Assembly: GCA_029210985.1 (NCBI GenBank)
Contig: JARGFR010000003.1
Location: forward strand, 1-52,881
DNA: 52,881 nt
Reading direction: 5' to 3'
From: Spirochaetaceae bacterium
GTDB lineage: Bacteria > Spirochaetota > Spirochaetia > DSM-2461
In this document: one piece after another, positions 34,828-44,206 of the stretch
Position numbering within the stretch: the first letter of the stretch is position 1
How the letters are laid out: each line of letters opens with the position of its first letter
Notes under the pieces: generated by a model
Told to the model about the DNA's origin: nothing
What the model saw: the letters and a program-made list of their open reading frames with translations, nothing else
Database searches by the model: none
Program-made: the position numbers and the translations under genes

Positions 34828-36159
34828 ATGGTTATTCTGACACTCAATTGCGGCAGTTCCTCCGCGAAATATCAGGTATACGATTGGGACAAAAAGGACG
34901 TACTCGGAGTCGGCGTTGTGGAACGCATCGGCCAGGAAGTATCAAATATCGAACACAATTCTCCGGGCAAGGCTGAGCACGATGCTCAGAAGCCTTGTCC
35001 CGACCATAAATCGGCCGTTGCCTGGATTATGGAAACTCTGGTTCATCCGGAACACGGATGTATGTCGGATATGAGCGCGATTAAAGCTGTCGGACATCGT
35101 GTCGTTCACGGAGGCGAAACCTTCACCAAATCCGTTATTGTTGATGACAAGGTGCTGGCCGATCTTGAGTCGGTTTCCCACCTTGCCCCTCTCCACAATC
35201 CGGCGAATCTCACCGGCATCCGAGCCGCCCAGGAGATACTGCCGGATGTGCCGCACTGTGCGGTGATGGACACAGCTTGGCACCAGACCATGCCCGACAC
35301 GAGCTACATGTATGCCCTGCCTTATGATTGGTATACCGAACACAACGTTAGACGATACGGATTCCACGGCACAAGCTACATCTACACGGCCAAGCGGGCG
35401 TCGGTTCTTTTGGGGAAAGACCCAATGAAAACGAATGTGATTATTGCCCACATCGGAAACGGAGCGTCTATCTGCGCCGTCAAGGATGGAAAAGGATTCG
35501 ATACCTCTATGGGCATGACTCCCCTGGAAGGTCTTGTGATGGGTACGCGTTCCGGCGACATCGACCCGGCCATAGTCACCTACATGATGAAATCCAAGAA
35601 CATGACGCCCGGCGATATGGACAGCACACTGAATAAGAAAAGCGGCATCCTTGGTGTCACCGAAAAATTCATCGATAGACGGGACGTTCACGCCGGGGTG
35701 GAAAAAGGTGATAAACGCTGTGCTCTGGCGCAGAACATAGAGACATACCGCATTCGGAAATATGTCGGAGCGTATTATGCGGCTTTGGGAAAACTCGATG
35801 CCATCGTGTTCACGGCCGGAGTCGGTGAAATGAACCCGACATACCGTTGGAAGTCACTCAAGGGCCTAGAGGACCTGGGAATCGTCATCGACGAGAAGAA
35901 GAATGCCGCATCACGAAGCAGAAATGCCGAAACCTGTATTTCTACCGATGATTCTCCGGTGAAAGTTTTCGTGATTCCGACAGACGAAGAGTTGGTGATG
36001 ACTGAAGATGCTTATGCACTGATGAGCGGCACTTATGATGTGCATACCTCATTTTGCTACTCGTTCCAGAGCAAAGATTATCGAAATAAGACACGAGATG
36101 CCGGCCTCGTGGGAGATATAGCCAAGAATCCCGATCTGGAACGGATTCTGGTTCGATGA
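34828..36159 (+). CDS. ackA: Acetate kinase
   Basis: Interconverts acetyl phosphate plus ADP with acetate plus ATP. The 443-residue protein is longer than E. coli AckA (400). Motifs: [13 protein letters not shown] at the N-terminus, [51 protein letters not shown] and [11 protein letters not shown] chose ATG 34828 ([10 protein letters not shown]), with GGAGG 10 nt upstream; an in-frame ATG at 34795 adds 11 unlikely residues. No pta is adjacent. The stop overlaps the pssA start (ATGA). Confidence 0.96.
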   Translation: MVILTLNCGSSSAKYQVYDWDKKDVLGVGVVERIGQEVSNIEHNSPGKAEHDAQKPCPDHKSAVAWIMETLVHPEHGCMSDMSAIKAVGHRVVHGGETFTKSVIVDDKVLADLESVSHLAPLHNPANLTGIRAAQEILPDVPHCAVMDTAWHQTMPDTSYMYALPYDWYTEHNVRRYGFHGTSYIYTAKRASVLLGKDPMKTNVIIAHIGNGASICAVKDGKGFDTSMGMTPLEGLVMGTRSGDIDPAIVTYMMKSKNMTPGDMDSTLNKKSGILGVTEKFIDRRDVHAGVEKGDKRCALAQNIETYRIRKYVGAYYAALGKLDAIVFTAGVGEMNPTYRWKSLKGLEDLGIVIDEKKNAASRSRNAETCISTDDSPVKVFVIPTDEELVMTEDAYALMSGTYDVHTSFCYSFQSKDYRNKTRDAGLVGDIAKNPDLERILVR

Positions 36160-36905
36160 AAGAGAGGCGCCCGATTCGACTGTCCATACCCAATGCGATT
36201 ACCCTCGCCAATCTGGCGGTGGGTTATTTCGCTGTCATGGCGGCGTGGAATGGTCAGATCAGCACCGCCGCCATCTATATCCTGGTATGCGCCGTACTTG
36301 ACTTCTTGGACGGATTCGCAGCAAGGCTGCTGAAAGCATATTCCGAATTGGGAAAACAGCTCGACTCCCTGGCCGACTTGGTCAGTTTCGGAGTCGCTCC
36401 GGCCGCCATCGCCGCGGTTCTCTTACGCAATGCCACGATATCCCGGGGATGGGACGATTCAGGTGCCGTACTGCTGACCATTATCGCCGGGAGTGCGATG
36501 ATTCCTCTGTTTTCCGCACTGCGTCTGGCACGTTTCAATATCAGCACATACGACGATACGAATTTCCGGGGATTACCCGTTCCTGCCGACGCCGTGGCCT
36601 TCGCGGCCATGGGACTCATCGCCATGGACGGCGGCTGCCAGGTTCTGGATGCACTGATACTCCACCCGGTGTTTGTCTTATGTGTGATATTCCTGAACTC
36701 CTGGTTGATGGTGAGCCCTGTATCGATGTTCTCATTCAAACTCAAGAGCTACCGGCCCGCCGCCAATCGGTGGAGATATGTCTTCGCCGCCGGAGCGATC
36801 GCACTGGTTGTGATACTCAAGGGATATGGGCTTTTTCTTTCCTATCTGATGTATATACTGGCGTCTCTGGGCATGAATTTGCGAAACAAATACGGTCGAA
36901 CTTAG
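36156..36905 (+). CDS. pssA: CDP-alcohol phosphatidyltransferase, probably phosphatidylserine synthase
   Basis: A 249-residue membrane enzyme with 6-7 helices. The catalytic CDP-alcohol motif is complete: [20 protein letters not shown] followed by [11 protein letters not shown], i.e. the D..DG..AR........G...D...D pattern at about residues 47-74. The N-terminus ([17 protein letters not shown]) and ARFN after the motif fit the type II PssA group. It overlaps ackA by 4 bp, so phospholipid synthesis is coupled to acetate metabolism at the translation level. Confidence 0.9.
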   Translation: MKERRPIRLSIPNAITLANLAVGYFAVMAAWNGQISTAAIYILVCAVLDFLDGFAARLLKAYSELGKQLDSLADLVSFGVAPAAIAAVLLRNATISRGWDDSGAVLLTIIAGSAMIPLFSALRLARFNISTYDDTNFRGLPVPADAVAFAAMGLIAMDGGCQVLDALILHPVFVLCVIFLNSWLMVSPVSMFSFKLKSYRPAANRWRYVFAAGAIALVVILKGYGLFLSYLMYILASLGMNLRNKYGRT

Positions 36906-36913
36906 AAGCCTGT

Positions 36914-37459
36914 CTAAACCAACAGGGTGTCTTTCTCGAGAGATTCCGAGGCCTTTTTTCCGACAAGATATCGGACGATAGCCGAAGCGAAGAACGCCGC
37001 CGTGCCCGGACCGCGGCTTGTGATGAGGTTTCCGTCAACGACGACTTTTTCCCCGGAGAATTCCGCATCATTCACGCTCTTTTCGAACCCTGGATAGCAG
37101 GTGAACCGCCGTCCGGTCAGCAAACCGAAATGATCCAGAGCGACGGCCGGTGCGGCACATATGGCCGCAACCAGTCCGCCTTTCATCGAAACCTCTTTAC
37201 AGACACGTTCCACATCCTTCGAACCGGCCAGATTCGAGGCACCGGGCATACCGCCCGGAAGGACGACACCGTCAAATTCACCACTTAAGGATGCGGCATC
37301 GACATCGGCGGCAATTCGCAGTCCGTGAGCACCGGTCGGTGTCATGGTTCCCACACCAGCCACCACAACTTCGACACCGGCACGCCTGAGATAATCTATC
37401 GGAGTCACCGCCTCCACTTCTTCGAAACCGTCGGCTAGAAATTCTACAATCCGTGCCAT
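36914..37459 (-). CDS. DJ-1/PfpI family protein
   Basis: A 181-residue class I glutaminase-like protein of the DJ-1/YajL group. Segments: IVEFLADGFEEVEAVTPIDY (with the conserved Glu), GVVLPGGMPGASNL, and nucleophile elbow VAAICAAPAVAL with the reactive Cys. Family members act as deglycases or redox chaperones; the exact role is not assigned. The frame is open 324 bp further upstream, but GGGGG before ATG 37459 and family length fix this start. It is convergent with pssA. Confidence 0.93.
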   Translation of the reverse strand: MARIVEFLADGFEEVEAVTPIDYLRRAGVEVVVAGVGTMTPTGAHGLRIAADVDAASLSGEFDGVVLPGGMPGASNLAGSKDVERVCKEVSMKGGLVAAICAAPAVALDHFGLLTGRRFTCYPGFEKSVNDAEFSGEKVVVDGNLITSRGPGTAAFFASAIVRYLVGKKASESLEKDTLLV

Positions 37460-37535
37460 GATAACCCCCGAAAAAATATTCAACGTACTATTATACAATA
37501 ATTCGATCCGGCAGAATGAGGCAAGGAGAATCCTT

Positions 37536-38339
37536 TTGACACAAGACGGTATGCAACCCCACAGACATGAAGGAATCAACTGGTACACTTGGAATATATT
37601 TGAACCCTGGAAGGACCGACTCAGTGTTGTTCTCACCACACGTTCAGAGGGCGTCAGCCCGTTTCCGAAAAACAGTTTGAACCTGGGTCGTCGTATCGAG
37701 GATTCGGAGGCGAACATCCGTGAGAACCGACAGCGCATCTCATCGGCTCTCGGTCTGGATGGGTATTCCTGGATAGCCGCCAATCAGGTACATGGCACCG
37801 GAATCCGGAGGGCAACCGCTTTGATGTCCGAATCCCCGGGGGCCTGTGATGCAATTTTTTTAAATTCGACCGAACTGATCGCCGCAATTCTTCTGGCCGA
37901 TTGCCTGCCTTTGATTTTATACGATCCTGTGCGCCATGAAGGAATGGTTTGCCACGCCGGATGGCGAGGCACAATTTCCGGTATGGCCCAAGCGGCGGTT
38001 GGCCGTATGGTGGATGTAGGAAGTCGTCGGGAGGATCTGATTGCCGCAGTCGGTCCGGGAATCGGACCATGCTGTTACGAAGTGGGAGAAGAAGTTGCCG
38101 AGATATTCCGCAAGAAATTCGGCGCCGACGACGGAATTATCACGGACAGAACGGATGCCGGTGGTGCCGTCATTGACCTTGAAGCGGCAAACCTGGCAGT
38201 TTTTCGTCAATCGGGGATTCCGAGTGAACACTTGGGCAGGGGCGGATTCTGCACGGCCTGCCGTTCCGCGGAGTTCTTCTCTCACAGAAAAGAACGAGGG
38301 CTCACCGGTCGCCATGCGGCGATGATGGCCCTCGTCTGA
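37536..38339 (+). CDS. pgeF: Laccase-domain protein, peptidoglycan editing factor family
   Basis: A 267-residue PgeF/YfiH-type protein. The zinc-binding His-Cys-His set is visible: ANQVHGTGI, LLADCLPLIL and VCHAGWRGTISGMAQ; the end has GFCTACRSAEFFSHRKERG-like residues. Members hydrolyse L-Ser from misincorporated muropeptides and also act on purine nucleosides. TTG 37536 is chosen because AAGGAG lies 7 nt upstream; the in-frame ATGs at 37458 and 37551 lack a spaced site. It is divergent from the DJ-1 gene. Confidence 0.92.
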   Translation: MTQDGMQPHRHEGINWYTWNIFEPWKDRLSVVLTTRSEGVSPFPKNSLNLGRRIEDSEANIRENRQRISSALGLDGYSWIAANQVHGTGIRRATALMSESPGACDAIFLNSTELIAAILLADCLPLILYDPVRHEGMVCHAGWRGTISGMAQAAVGRMVDVGSRREDLIAAVGPGIGPCCYEVGEEVAEIFRKKFGADDGIITDRTDAGGAVIDLEAANLAVFRQSGIPSEHLGRGGFCTACRSAEFFSHRKERGLTGRHAAMMALV

Positions 38340-38354
38340 AACAGCTTTTTCGAA

Positions 38355-40268
38355 TTATTTTTCGAACAGTCTTCCGATCAGACTTTTTTTGGGTTTCACA
38401 GGTGCTGTTTCGGATACCTTGGTTTCGGGTGCTTTTACACCATCAGTCTTGTCGAGAGTCTTTTCGGGAGGATTGATTTTGACCGCCTCTCCTTGTTTCC
38501 CGGCCGAAGGTTTTTTCTTTTTTTTCTTCTTTTTCCGACCACCGGATTTTGACGATCCACCGGCTCCGGTCAGTTGGAAATCTTCTCCGTATTTTTTCCG
38601 GTAGTATGCCAATCGTTCATCGATGCTGCTGTCCGAACTAATCCGTTCAACATCGGTTTTGTTAACTTTCGGTACGTTTTTACCGTCCTGAGGTTTTCGT
38701 GACGGATGAGGTTGTTTGACTTTTTTCTCATCACTCCGGCCGCGTTCCGGTCGTGATCGGTCGGAACGAACGTCCGCTCGAGGTTTCTCATGGCGGCCAT
38801 CTTTTTTTGTTTCGAAATCATCCAGGCTGCCCCCGGCAATGGATGAAACCGTGGATTGTATTTTTACCGCACGAGGATCCAAAGGACGTTTGCCGCTCTT
38901 GGGAGGTTTGCTTCCCCGGCCTGATCCGTCTTGTTTTTCGATTTTCGGACGTTTTGCTTCCTCGGGACGTTTGTCTTCCCTGGGTTGCTGCGCCTCCCTA
39001 GGTCGACTGTCTTCCCTGGGTCGTCGGTCATTTCGAGGTCTTCTGTCATCCCGGCCGTCTCGACGTCCGTCTCCAACACCCATTTCCTTATATCTGTCCC
39101 GCGGTGGGAAGCGCATGCCGGTACTCTTGTCCTCGACAAGCAATTCCTCGTCGGCCCAGCTTACCGGAAGTTTCTGTCCCAGAAGTTTCTCGATAGGCCC
39201 TAATCCATAGACGTATTCTTCACACGCCATGGTAATCGTTTTTCCGGATGCACCCGCACGGGCTGTTCGACCAATCCTGTGGACATAGCTTTCCGCTTCC
39301 AGAGGAACATCGTAATTAATCACCATTTCCAATTCGTCAATATGCAGACCTCTGGCGGCGACGTCGGTGGCAACCAGGAATTTGTGATGTCCTTTCTTCA
39401 CCTCGTCAACGATTTTCAGCCGTTTCGATTGAGGAAGATCGCCCATGAGGAATTCGACGGTATATCCGTTCACCTCGAGGCGCTTCGCGACTTCCCAGGC
39501 ATTGTGACGAGTATTGGTGAAAATGACCGCGTTCTCCGGCTCGTCCCTCTTGAGAACACCCAGAAGCAGTTTCATCTTTTCGTCTTTACCGACGTGATAG
39601 AGTTCCTGAGTGACGGTGTCGACGGTGACTTTCTCGGGTTCAATAATCACTTCACCCGGATCGTTCATATATTCCCAGGCCAGATTCCCCACCCGAGGGT
39701 TCAGTGTGGCACTGAACAGGAGAGTGTGCCTCTCGTTGTAGGGTTTCATTGCTTTGAGGATTCTTCTGAGATCGGGGAGAAAGCCCATGTCAAACAGACG
39801 ATCTGCTTCATCAATAACAAGAAAACCAAAGTCTTTCATATTGAGTTTTCGCTGCTTGCTGAAGTCAATCAGGCGTCCCGGTGTACCGATGACAATATCC
39901 AGACCTTTCTCGAGCATCTTCTCCTGAGCGCCGTACCCAACGCCGCCGTAAACAGATCCGATGGTAAAATCCAGATATTTACCCAGTAATTTGCCTTCCG
40001 CCTCGATTTGAACAGCCAGTTCACGAGTGGGAACAACAATGAGAGCTTTCTGACCGGCGTACTTCTCATCTTTCAAAAGAAGCTGGAATATTCCCAGCAG
40101 GAAGGCCGCTGTCTTTCCGGTGCCCGTTTGAGACTGGGCATAAATGTCACGATGGTTCTTGATGAGGAGGTCGAAGCATTGAGCCTGGACAGGCATCGGT
40201 GTCTTGAAACCGGCCTCATCGATTCCTTTCTGGATTCGTTCATCGAATCCGAAGTCTTCGAATGTCAT
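38355..40268 (-). CDS. DEAD-box RNA helicase with long charged C-terminal tail
   Basis: A 637-residue helicase. The RecA core (~1-370) has the Q motif (GFKTPMPVQAQ), motif I SQTGTGKT, PTRELA, II VIDEADRLFDMGF, III LLFSATL, and V-VI with ATDVAARGLHI and HRIGRTARAG. From ~400 on it is low-complexity and strongly charged, first Arg/Asp/Pro repeats (NDRRPREDSRPREAQQPR), later Lys-rich (GGRKKKKKKKKPS). Such tails usually bind RNA or ribosome intermediates. It is comparable to RhlE/CsdA-type enzymes; the subfamily is not assigned. The AAGGA upstream is ~12 nt from the ATG. Confidence 0.93.
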   Translation of the reverse strand: MTFEDFGFDERIQKGIDEAGFKTPMPVQAQCFDLLIKNHRDIYAQSQTGTGKTAAFLLGIFQLLLKDEKYAGQKALIVVPTRELAVQIEAEGKLLGKYLDFTIGSVYGGVGYGAQEKMLEKGLDIVIGTPGRLIDFSKQRKLNMKDFGFLVIDEADRLFDMGFLPDLRRILKAMKPYNERHTLLFSATLNPRVGNLAWEYMNDPGEVIIEPEKVTVDTVTQELYHVGKDEKMKLLLGVLKRDEPENAVIFTNTRHNAWEVAKRLEVNGYTVEFLMGDLPQSKRLKIVDEVKKGHHKFLVATDVAARGLHIDELEMVINYDVPLEAESYVHRIGRTARAGASGKTITMACEEYVYGLGPIEKLLGQKLPVSWADEELLVEDKSTGMRFPPRDRYKEMGVGDGRRDGRDDRRPRNDRRPREDSRPREAQQPREDKRPEEAKRPKIEKQDGSGRGSKPPKSGKRPLDPRAVKIQSTVSSIAGGSLDDFETKKDGRHEKPRADVRSDRSRPERGRSDEKKVKQPHPSRKPQDGKNVPKVNKTDVERISSDSSIDERLAYYRKKYGEDFQLTGAGGSSKSGGRKKKKKKKKPSAGKQGEAVKINPPEKTLDKTDGVKAPETKVSETAPVKPKKSLIGRLFEK

Positions 40269-40635
40269 GTTGCGAAATCGTTCCTTGGTATAGAGGATAC
40301 ATCGTCCATTTGACGAGCCTCAGTGATATTCTGCGCTTTTCGGGCCGATATCCGTTGGAAAGGATCGGACGTGGCTGACAGGATTTGATTATTCGGATAT
40401 CGGATCATCAAAACCGTAAGTGTTGAATCTCCGCTTGGAAGGCATGGGTACGATCCTTCCGAGTCGTCCGTATTCCGAAGTTACCTGGTGATGTTCGCTT
40501 TCGGCTCATTGCCGAAACGCCGCCACGCGGACCGAACATGTCTCTTTGGCCCGATAGTTCACTGTAAATTACTATATACTTTGTGTTAACGAATGTCGAT
40601 AGAAGAGACAAAGGCCCTCAAGTAAGGAAAGGTCC
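40269..40635. other. Divergent intergenic region, 367 bp
   Basis: No gene is supported here; the short ORFs have no ribosome site or family signal. It contains a 7-bp hairpin TTTCGGC/GCCGAAA (40499-40517) without T-run, and TATACT at 40575-40580 as a possible -10 for the plus-strand gene, with no convincing -35. The long leader of the helicase gene may be regulatory, but I see no known motif. Confidence 0.4.
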
Positions 40636-42630
40636 GTGCATCGAATAACCACCATCACTCTTCTCTTGTTTCTGAATACAGTACTTTGGTCTCAGACTTG
40701 GTATATTGCTCCGGCCGGGGCTTCCGGATCTCCGGAATCCGCCAGATCGGCGTCGTTTCGACCGCTTGGCGAAGGCGATGATCTGGGTGACTGGCTCCTC
40801 GATTCTCAGGGGTGGTACTGGATTCGAACCGACGTCGGTCTGGAGAGACCCACCGACGGGATTCTATTCGACGGCACCGATTTGGGCTGGACGGCGTGGT
40901 GGAATAATGTTTATGTCGGAGCTTCAGGATCCCCTCCCCCTCTGTGGGGGCCGTCTGATCCTGTGCCTCACATTGCCGATATATCCGGAACTGAGGGGCT
41001 GTCCGGCGAACTGCTGATGAAGGTGTATCTCAGGAAAGGATTCACTGCCGTTCCTCCCCTCCCCGTCACCGGGAATCTGGCGGAACTTCGGACAAAACAA
41101 GTTTACCGAGCGTTGATGGAGTACGGCATTCCTGCCTTTGTGTTCCTCTCAGGGCTGCTGCTGTTTTTCGGTTCTTTATCAGGTGGCATTATAGGCCGGA
41201 ATCCCTGGAACCTGAGCGTGTCCATGTTCGGTTTCTTCACGGCTGTTTACCACATCGGGACCGTGTTTTCCATCATACCGAACATCAGTGCCGTCGTGCC
41301 GTGGATGATTCCGATCATCGCATCACGTATCGCGGCGCCCTTCGCGGTGAGTTTCTGGCGCCGTTCCATCAGTGTCGCCGGGAAGAAAGATCCCGCCGTC
41401 ATATCCCTGATCGACTTTGTTCTGGCGGCATTCGTTTCAATTTGGGGTGTCATAGACCTGCTCTCACCTTCAACTCTTCCGAAATTCGCATATGCGATTC
41501 TGAGTGTCGATCCGATGCCCTGGTTCCTGGTGTGGTCGGCGACGGTCGCCTTGGTCTTATGGTTTGCAAAAACCATCGGGCGGCGTCCGAATCGCCTGAG
41601 TTCTTTGTTTCTCTGGCTGATCTCTGTCGCGGTACCGGCGGTATTCTTCTCACTGGGCTCAGGCCTAATGGAATTACCCGGTATTTTCATTGATTTGGGC
41701 TTGTCTGTATCCATCGCTGCGACGATTCCCATCGCCATTTCCAGCATGAAATCAGACAGGAAAGTTACTCATTTCGATATACTCGAGGCCCAGGAAGAAG
41801 AACCTGAAGAACTCGAACCCCTCCTTGAAGAAGCCGACAATGATGAAATCGAAATGAAAACTGTCACGGCCTCAGCACCGAAAGTCCCCAAGAACGACAA
41901 CTTATTAGTCAGCCTTCGGTCCGGTCTGTATCCCGAGTCCATCCCCTGGGATATGAATTGGGACCTGGCGTCGGCCAGACAGGGATCGGCACATCCCTCA
42001 ACAGGTTTCCATGAGATCTACACGGCGCCCGAGGGGAACCTCTCAGGATTTTCATTTATGGATGTCGGATCTTCGGATCTTGAATCCATGCTGTTCGCCC
42101 ATATCGCCCGGAGCGAGATATTGCGGCTGCACAAACCCGGAATCCCTTTACCTCGAATCGCCCGAAGGGTTCACCGCAAAACCTCGGCGGCGGCCGGCGC
42201 GGCCGGCAGCACAATGAACGGTGTCATCGGTCGGTTTCGAGATGATACACTGTCGTTCCTGCCTCTCTCACTGCCCCCTCTGCTTCTGAAACGAAACGCT
42301 GCAGGCAAAATCATCACTCTCCAGCCATTCGAGGGGCAGGCCGCCAATCCGGCTTTGGGAAGTCCGAGATTTGGCGAAAAGGGATTGAGAACAGTGAATG
42401 TCTCCATGTTCGGCGGAGATGTTATGGCCATCTATACGCCGGCCCTGCTCGAAGCGGTCTCACCCGGGGGTCGGTTATGGGGAGTACGGGGATTGGCCGA
42501 GGCATTGAAGAATTCCAAGGGAATGAAATCTGAAGAAATTGTGGCGGATATCATCGGTTCTTTGAAGGATTTCATCGCCAGGGACAGACTGGATTTTCCA
42601 CTCCAGATTCTAATAATCAGAAAACGCTGA
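40636..42630 (+). CDS. 7-TM membrane protein with degenerate SpoIIE/PP2C-like domain
   Basis: 664 residues, GTG start with AAGGAAAGG ahead. Signal peptide ~1-19; extracytoplasmic domain ~20-155; seven helices ~155-350 in a 7TMR-DISM-like arrangement; acidic linker (EAQEEEPEELEPLLEEADND); cytoplasmic domain ~415-664. That domain tracks a SpoIIE phosphatase: FSFMDVGSSDLESMLFAHI against the family DVsGhG..AAL, and GGDVMAIYTPALLEAVSPGG against pGD.lllYTDGv.Ea. The metal-binding residues are gone: GGDFY is TGFHE, GHG is SSD, TDG is TPA, and the final DD pair is lost (RLDFPLQILIIRKR). It is probably a catalytically dead receptor or scaffold. Confidence 0.85.
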   Translation: MHRITTITLLLFLNTVLWSQTWYIAPAGASGSPESARSASFRPLGEGDDLGDWLLDSQGWYWIRTDVGLERPTDGILFDGTDLGWTAWWNNVYVGASGSPPPLWGPSDPVPHIADISGTEGLSGELLMKVYLRKGFTAVPPLPVTGNLAELRTKQVYRALMEYGIPAFVFLSGLLLFFGSLSGGIIGRNPWNLSVSMFGFFTAVYHIGTVFSIIPNISAVVPWMIPIIASRIAAPFAVSFWRRSISVAGKKDPAVISLIDFVLAAFVSIWGVIDLLSPSTLPKFAYAILSVDPMPWFLVWSATVALVLWFAKTIGRRPNRLSSLFLWLISVAVPAVFFSLGSGLMELPGIFIDLGLSVSIAATIPIAISSMKSDRKVTHFDILEAQEEEPEELEPLLEEADNDEIEMKTVTASAPKVPKNDNLLVSLRSGLYPESIPWDMNWDLASARQGSAHPSTGFHEIYTAPEGNLSGFSFMDVGSSDLESMLFAHIARSEILRLHKPGIPLPRIARRVHRKTSAAAGAAGSTMNGVIGRFRDDTLSFLPLSLPPLLLKRNAAGKIITLQPFEGQAANPALGSPRFGEKGLRTVNVSMFGGDVMAIYTPALLEAVSPGGRLWGVRGLAEALKNSKGMKSEEIVADIIGSLKDFIARDRLDFPLQILIIRKR

Positions 42631-42636
42631 AAGATT

Positions 42637-43950
42637 TTACCAGCGATCCTGCTTCACGTCGTCAACAGTCCGCCGAAAACGGTTTTCTCGATGTATTTTC
42701 GAGGCAAGTTCGGCCAGAGACTTGCCGTCTGTCTCAGATGCCGCAATCACGGCGTTGATCGAACGGTTCTCAAGAAGCGGCAGTCCTACGGTCCAACCCA
42801 GTCCTTTTCCCTCACCGGGAGTATCGACAATAATGACAAGATCATAATCGGCGGCCATGGCCGAAAGTACATCGTTCTCCACCGGACAGATAAATCTCAT
42901 GGAGAATACCCTCACAGAGAAACCTATCTTGATAAGGCGATCAGCTGCTCTCACGGCCTCTTTTGCCATATGACCGGCTGCGATGAAGAGAACCTTCCCG
43001 GCGTTGCCGGCGACATTCTCCTTGACGATTATCCCTGTTCCGGTCTGCCAGTCGGACTTCAGCACGGTTCTCGGAGACAGCGCTGCAGTCCCCGGTTGAA
43101 CCATCAATATGGATTTCTGATGCTCCAGAGCCCAATTGATGCCGCCCGCCAAATCCGTATCGTTGGCTGGAGTGAGGATGGGGCTCGAGGTGACAGCCTG
43201 AAGTATTGCCGCCCCCGGGCTATGGTTTTCAGAAAGGAAAATCATCCTTGGTATCGCTGATTGACCGACCAGATAGGCGGCGTGAACAGCCTCGTCCCCG
43301 GTAACGGCCATTATCGGAACCAGATTGGCGGCAGCCAGGCATCTTGCCGCGAGAAACCTCTCATTGATTTCCAATTTTTGGTCAAGATAGATCGGTTTTT
43401 CCCCTGTCCAGGAGCCGCAAGAGAACGGCAGCTCCCACTGAAAACTTCTCGGCTTGATGTCTGTTTTCGGCCATGAAGCCACATGATGGAAATTGATGAC
43501 CCCGGTGTCGTCATTACTGAAAAAACCACTTTCATTTTCCCGGACCAAGGGGAAAAAACGTTCGAGGATTCTGGTGATGAATACAGGATAGCGATGCCCC
43601 GATTCTCCGGGAGTTCTGGGAAGTGCTGCCAGCAGTATTCGTCGTACATTTCGACCCTGAGTCGAAACAGCTTCGTCAATACGTTTCCAGAGTTCGGGAG
43701 TTGCGGCGAATCCATCGAATGTCACACAGAAAATACGGGCAGTTCCGCCATCACCCCGGGTACGGCGGCCTTTATCAACCGCTTCCCAGGCCAGACCGCC
43801 TTGTTCCACCGGCCATATCACCTTATCGCTTTCAGTCACTTTACGGCGCAGCGACAACGCTGCCTCGGAGGCTGATAAAGCGGGTCTCGGATCGATGCCG
43901 CGATTTCCGGCCAGGGAGATGATGGATTCGTTAAGAGACTCGAAGGTCAA
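42637..43950 (-). CDS. Degenerate transketolase/DXS-like protein
   Basis: A 437-residue protein beginning at TTG with GGAG upstream. Residues ~200-290 resemble the pyrimidine-binding domain of DXS (INERFLAARCLAAANLVPIM, keeping a Glu where the cofactor-activating Glu lies), and ~320-420 the C-terminal domain (VLFIAAGHMAKEAVRAADRL, then FSMRFICPVENDVLSAMA). The first ~170 residues do not show a proper diphosphate-binding domain: no GDG...N motif, and about half the usual length. It is unlikely to make DXP by itself. Role unknown; it could be a pseudoenzyme or half of a split enzyme. Confidence 0.7.
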   Translation of the reverse strand: MTFESLNESIISLAGNRGIDPRPALSASEAALSLRRKVTESDKVIWPVEQGGLAWEAVDKGRRTRGDGGTARIFCVTFDGFAATPELWKRIDEAVSTQGRNVRRILLAALPRTPGESGHRYPVFITRILERFFPLVRENESGFFSNDDTGVINFHHVASWPKTDIKPRSFQWELPFSCGSWTGEKPIYLDQKLEINERFLAARCLAAANLVPIMAVTGDEAVHAAYLVGQSAIPRMIFLSENHSPGAAILQAVTSSPILTPANDTDLAGGINWALEHQKSILMVQPGTAALSPRTVLKSDWQTGTGIIVKENVAGNAGKVLFIAAGHMAKEAVRAADRLIKIGFSVRVFSMRFICPVENDVLSAMAADYDLVIIVDTPGEGKGLGWTVGLPLLENRSINAVIAASETDGKSLAELASKIHRENRFRRTVDDVKQDRW

Positions 43951-43970
43951 TTCTCTATATCTCCGGACAT

Positions 43971-44002
43971 GAAAAAGCGGTCACGCATTGGCAGTGACCG
44001 CT
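43971..44002 (-). terminator. Terminator after the 29-residue basic protein gene
   Basis: On the minus strand AGCGGTCAC (44002-43994) and GTGACCGCT (43984-43976) form a perfect 9-bp stem with a 9-nt loop, followed by TTTTT (43975-43971). Confidence 0.85.
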
Positions 44003-44032
44003 CTTCTTTAGTTTTTTGGATAGTCAGAACCG

Positions 44033-44122
44033 TTACTTGTTCTTGTGGCGGTTCTTTCTGAGTTTTTTCTTTCGCTTGTGAGTGGCTATCTTCTTTCTCT
44101 TGCGTTTTCGTCCACAGGGCAC
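44033..44122 (-). CDS. 29-residue basic protein, AURKAIP1/COX24 (bS22-like) family
   Basis: GTG start; the product begins MPCGRKRKRKKIATHKRKKK and ends LRKNRHKNK, more than half Lys/Arg/His. AGGAGA lies ~9 nt ahead and a strong terminator follows, so this is a real, separately terminated gene. Tiny proteins with the MPCGxKRKR...THKRKK pattern are annotated in bacteria as AURKAIP1/COX24-domain proteins. The domain is related to the mitoribosomal mS38 C-terminus and actinobacterial bS22. Binding to the small ribosomal subunit is inference from that relation. Confidence 0.88.
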   Translation of the reverse strand: MPCGRKRKRKKIATHKRKKKLRKNRHKNK

Positions 44123-44206
44123 TGTATTGGTCTCCTAAAAAAATGTTCTGGTGCTGAGTGCTCGGGAAGTATGACGTTAGGCGTCAACTTGGTCAAGGGA
44201 GAGGAT

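Noticed and set aside
37460-37783. Longer N-terminus for the DJ-1 protein
   Set aside because: The 108 extra residues show no homology, run opposite the pgeF gene, and the family start has its own GGGGG site.
40499-40517. TTTCGGC/GCCGAAA hairpin as a terminator
   Set aside because: No T-run on either strand and it lies between divergent genes.
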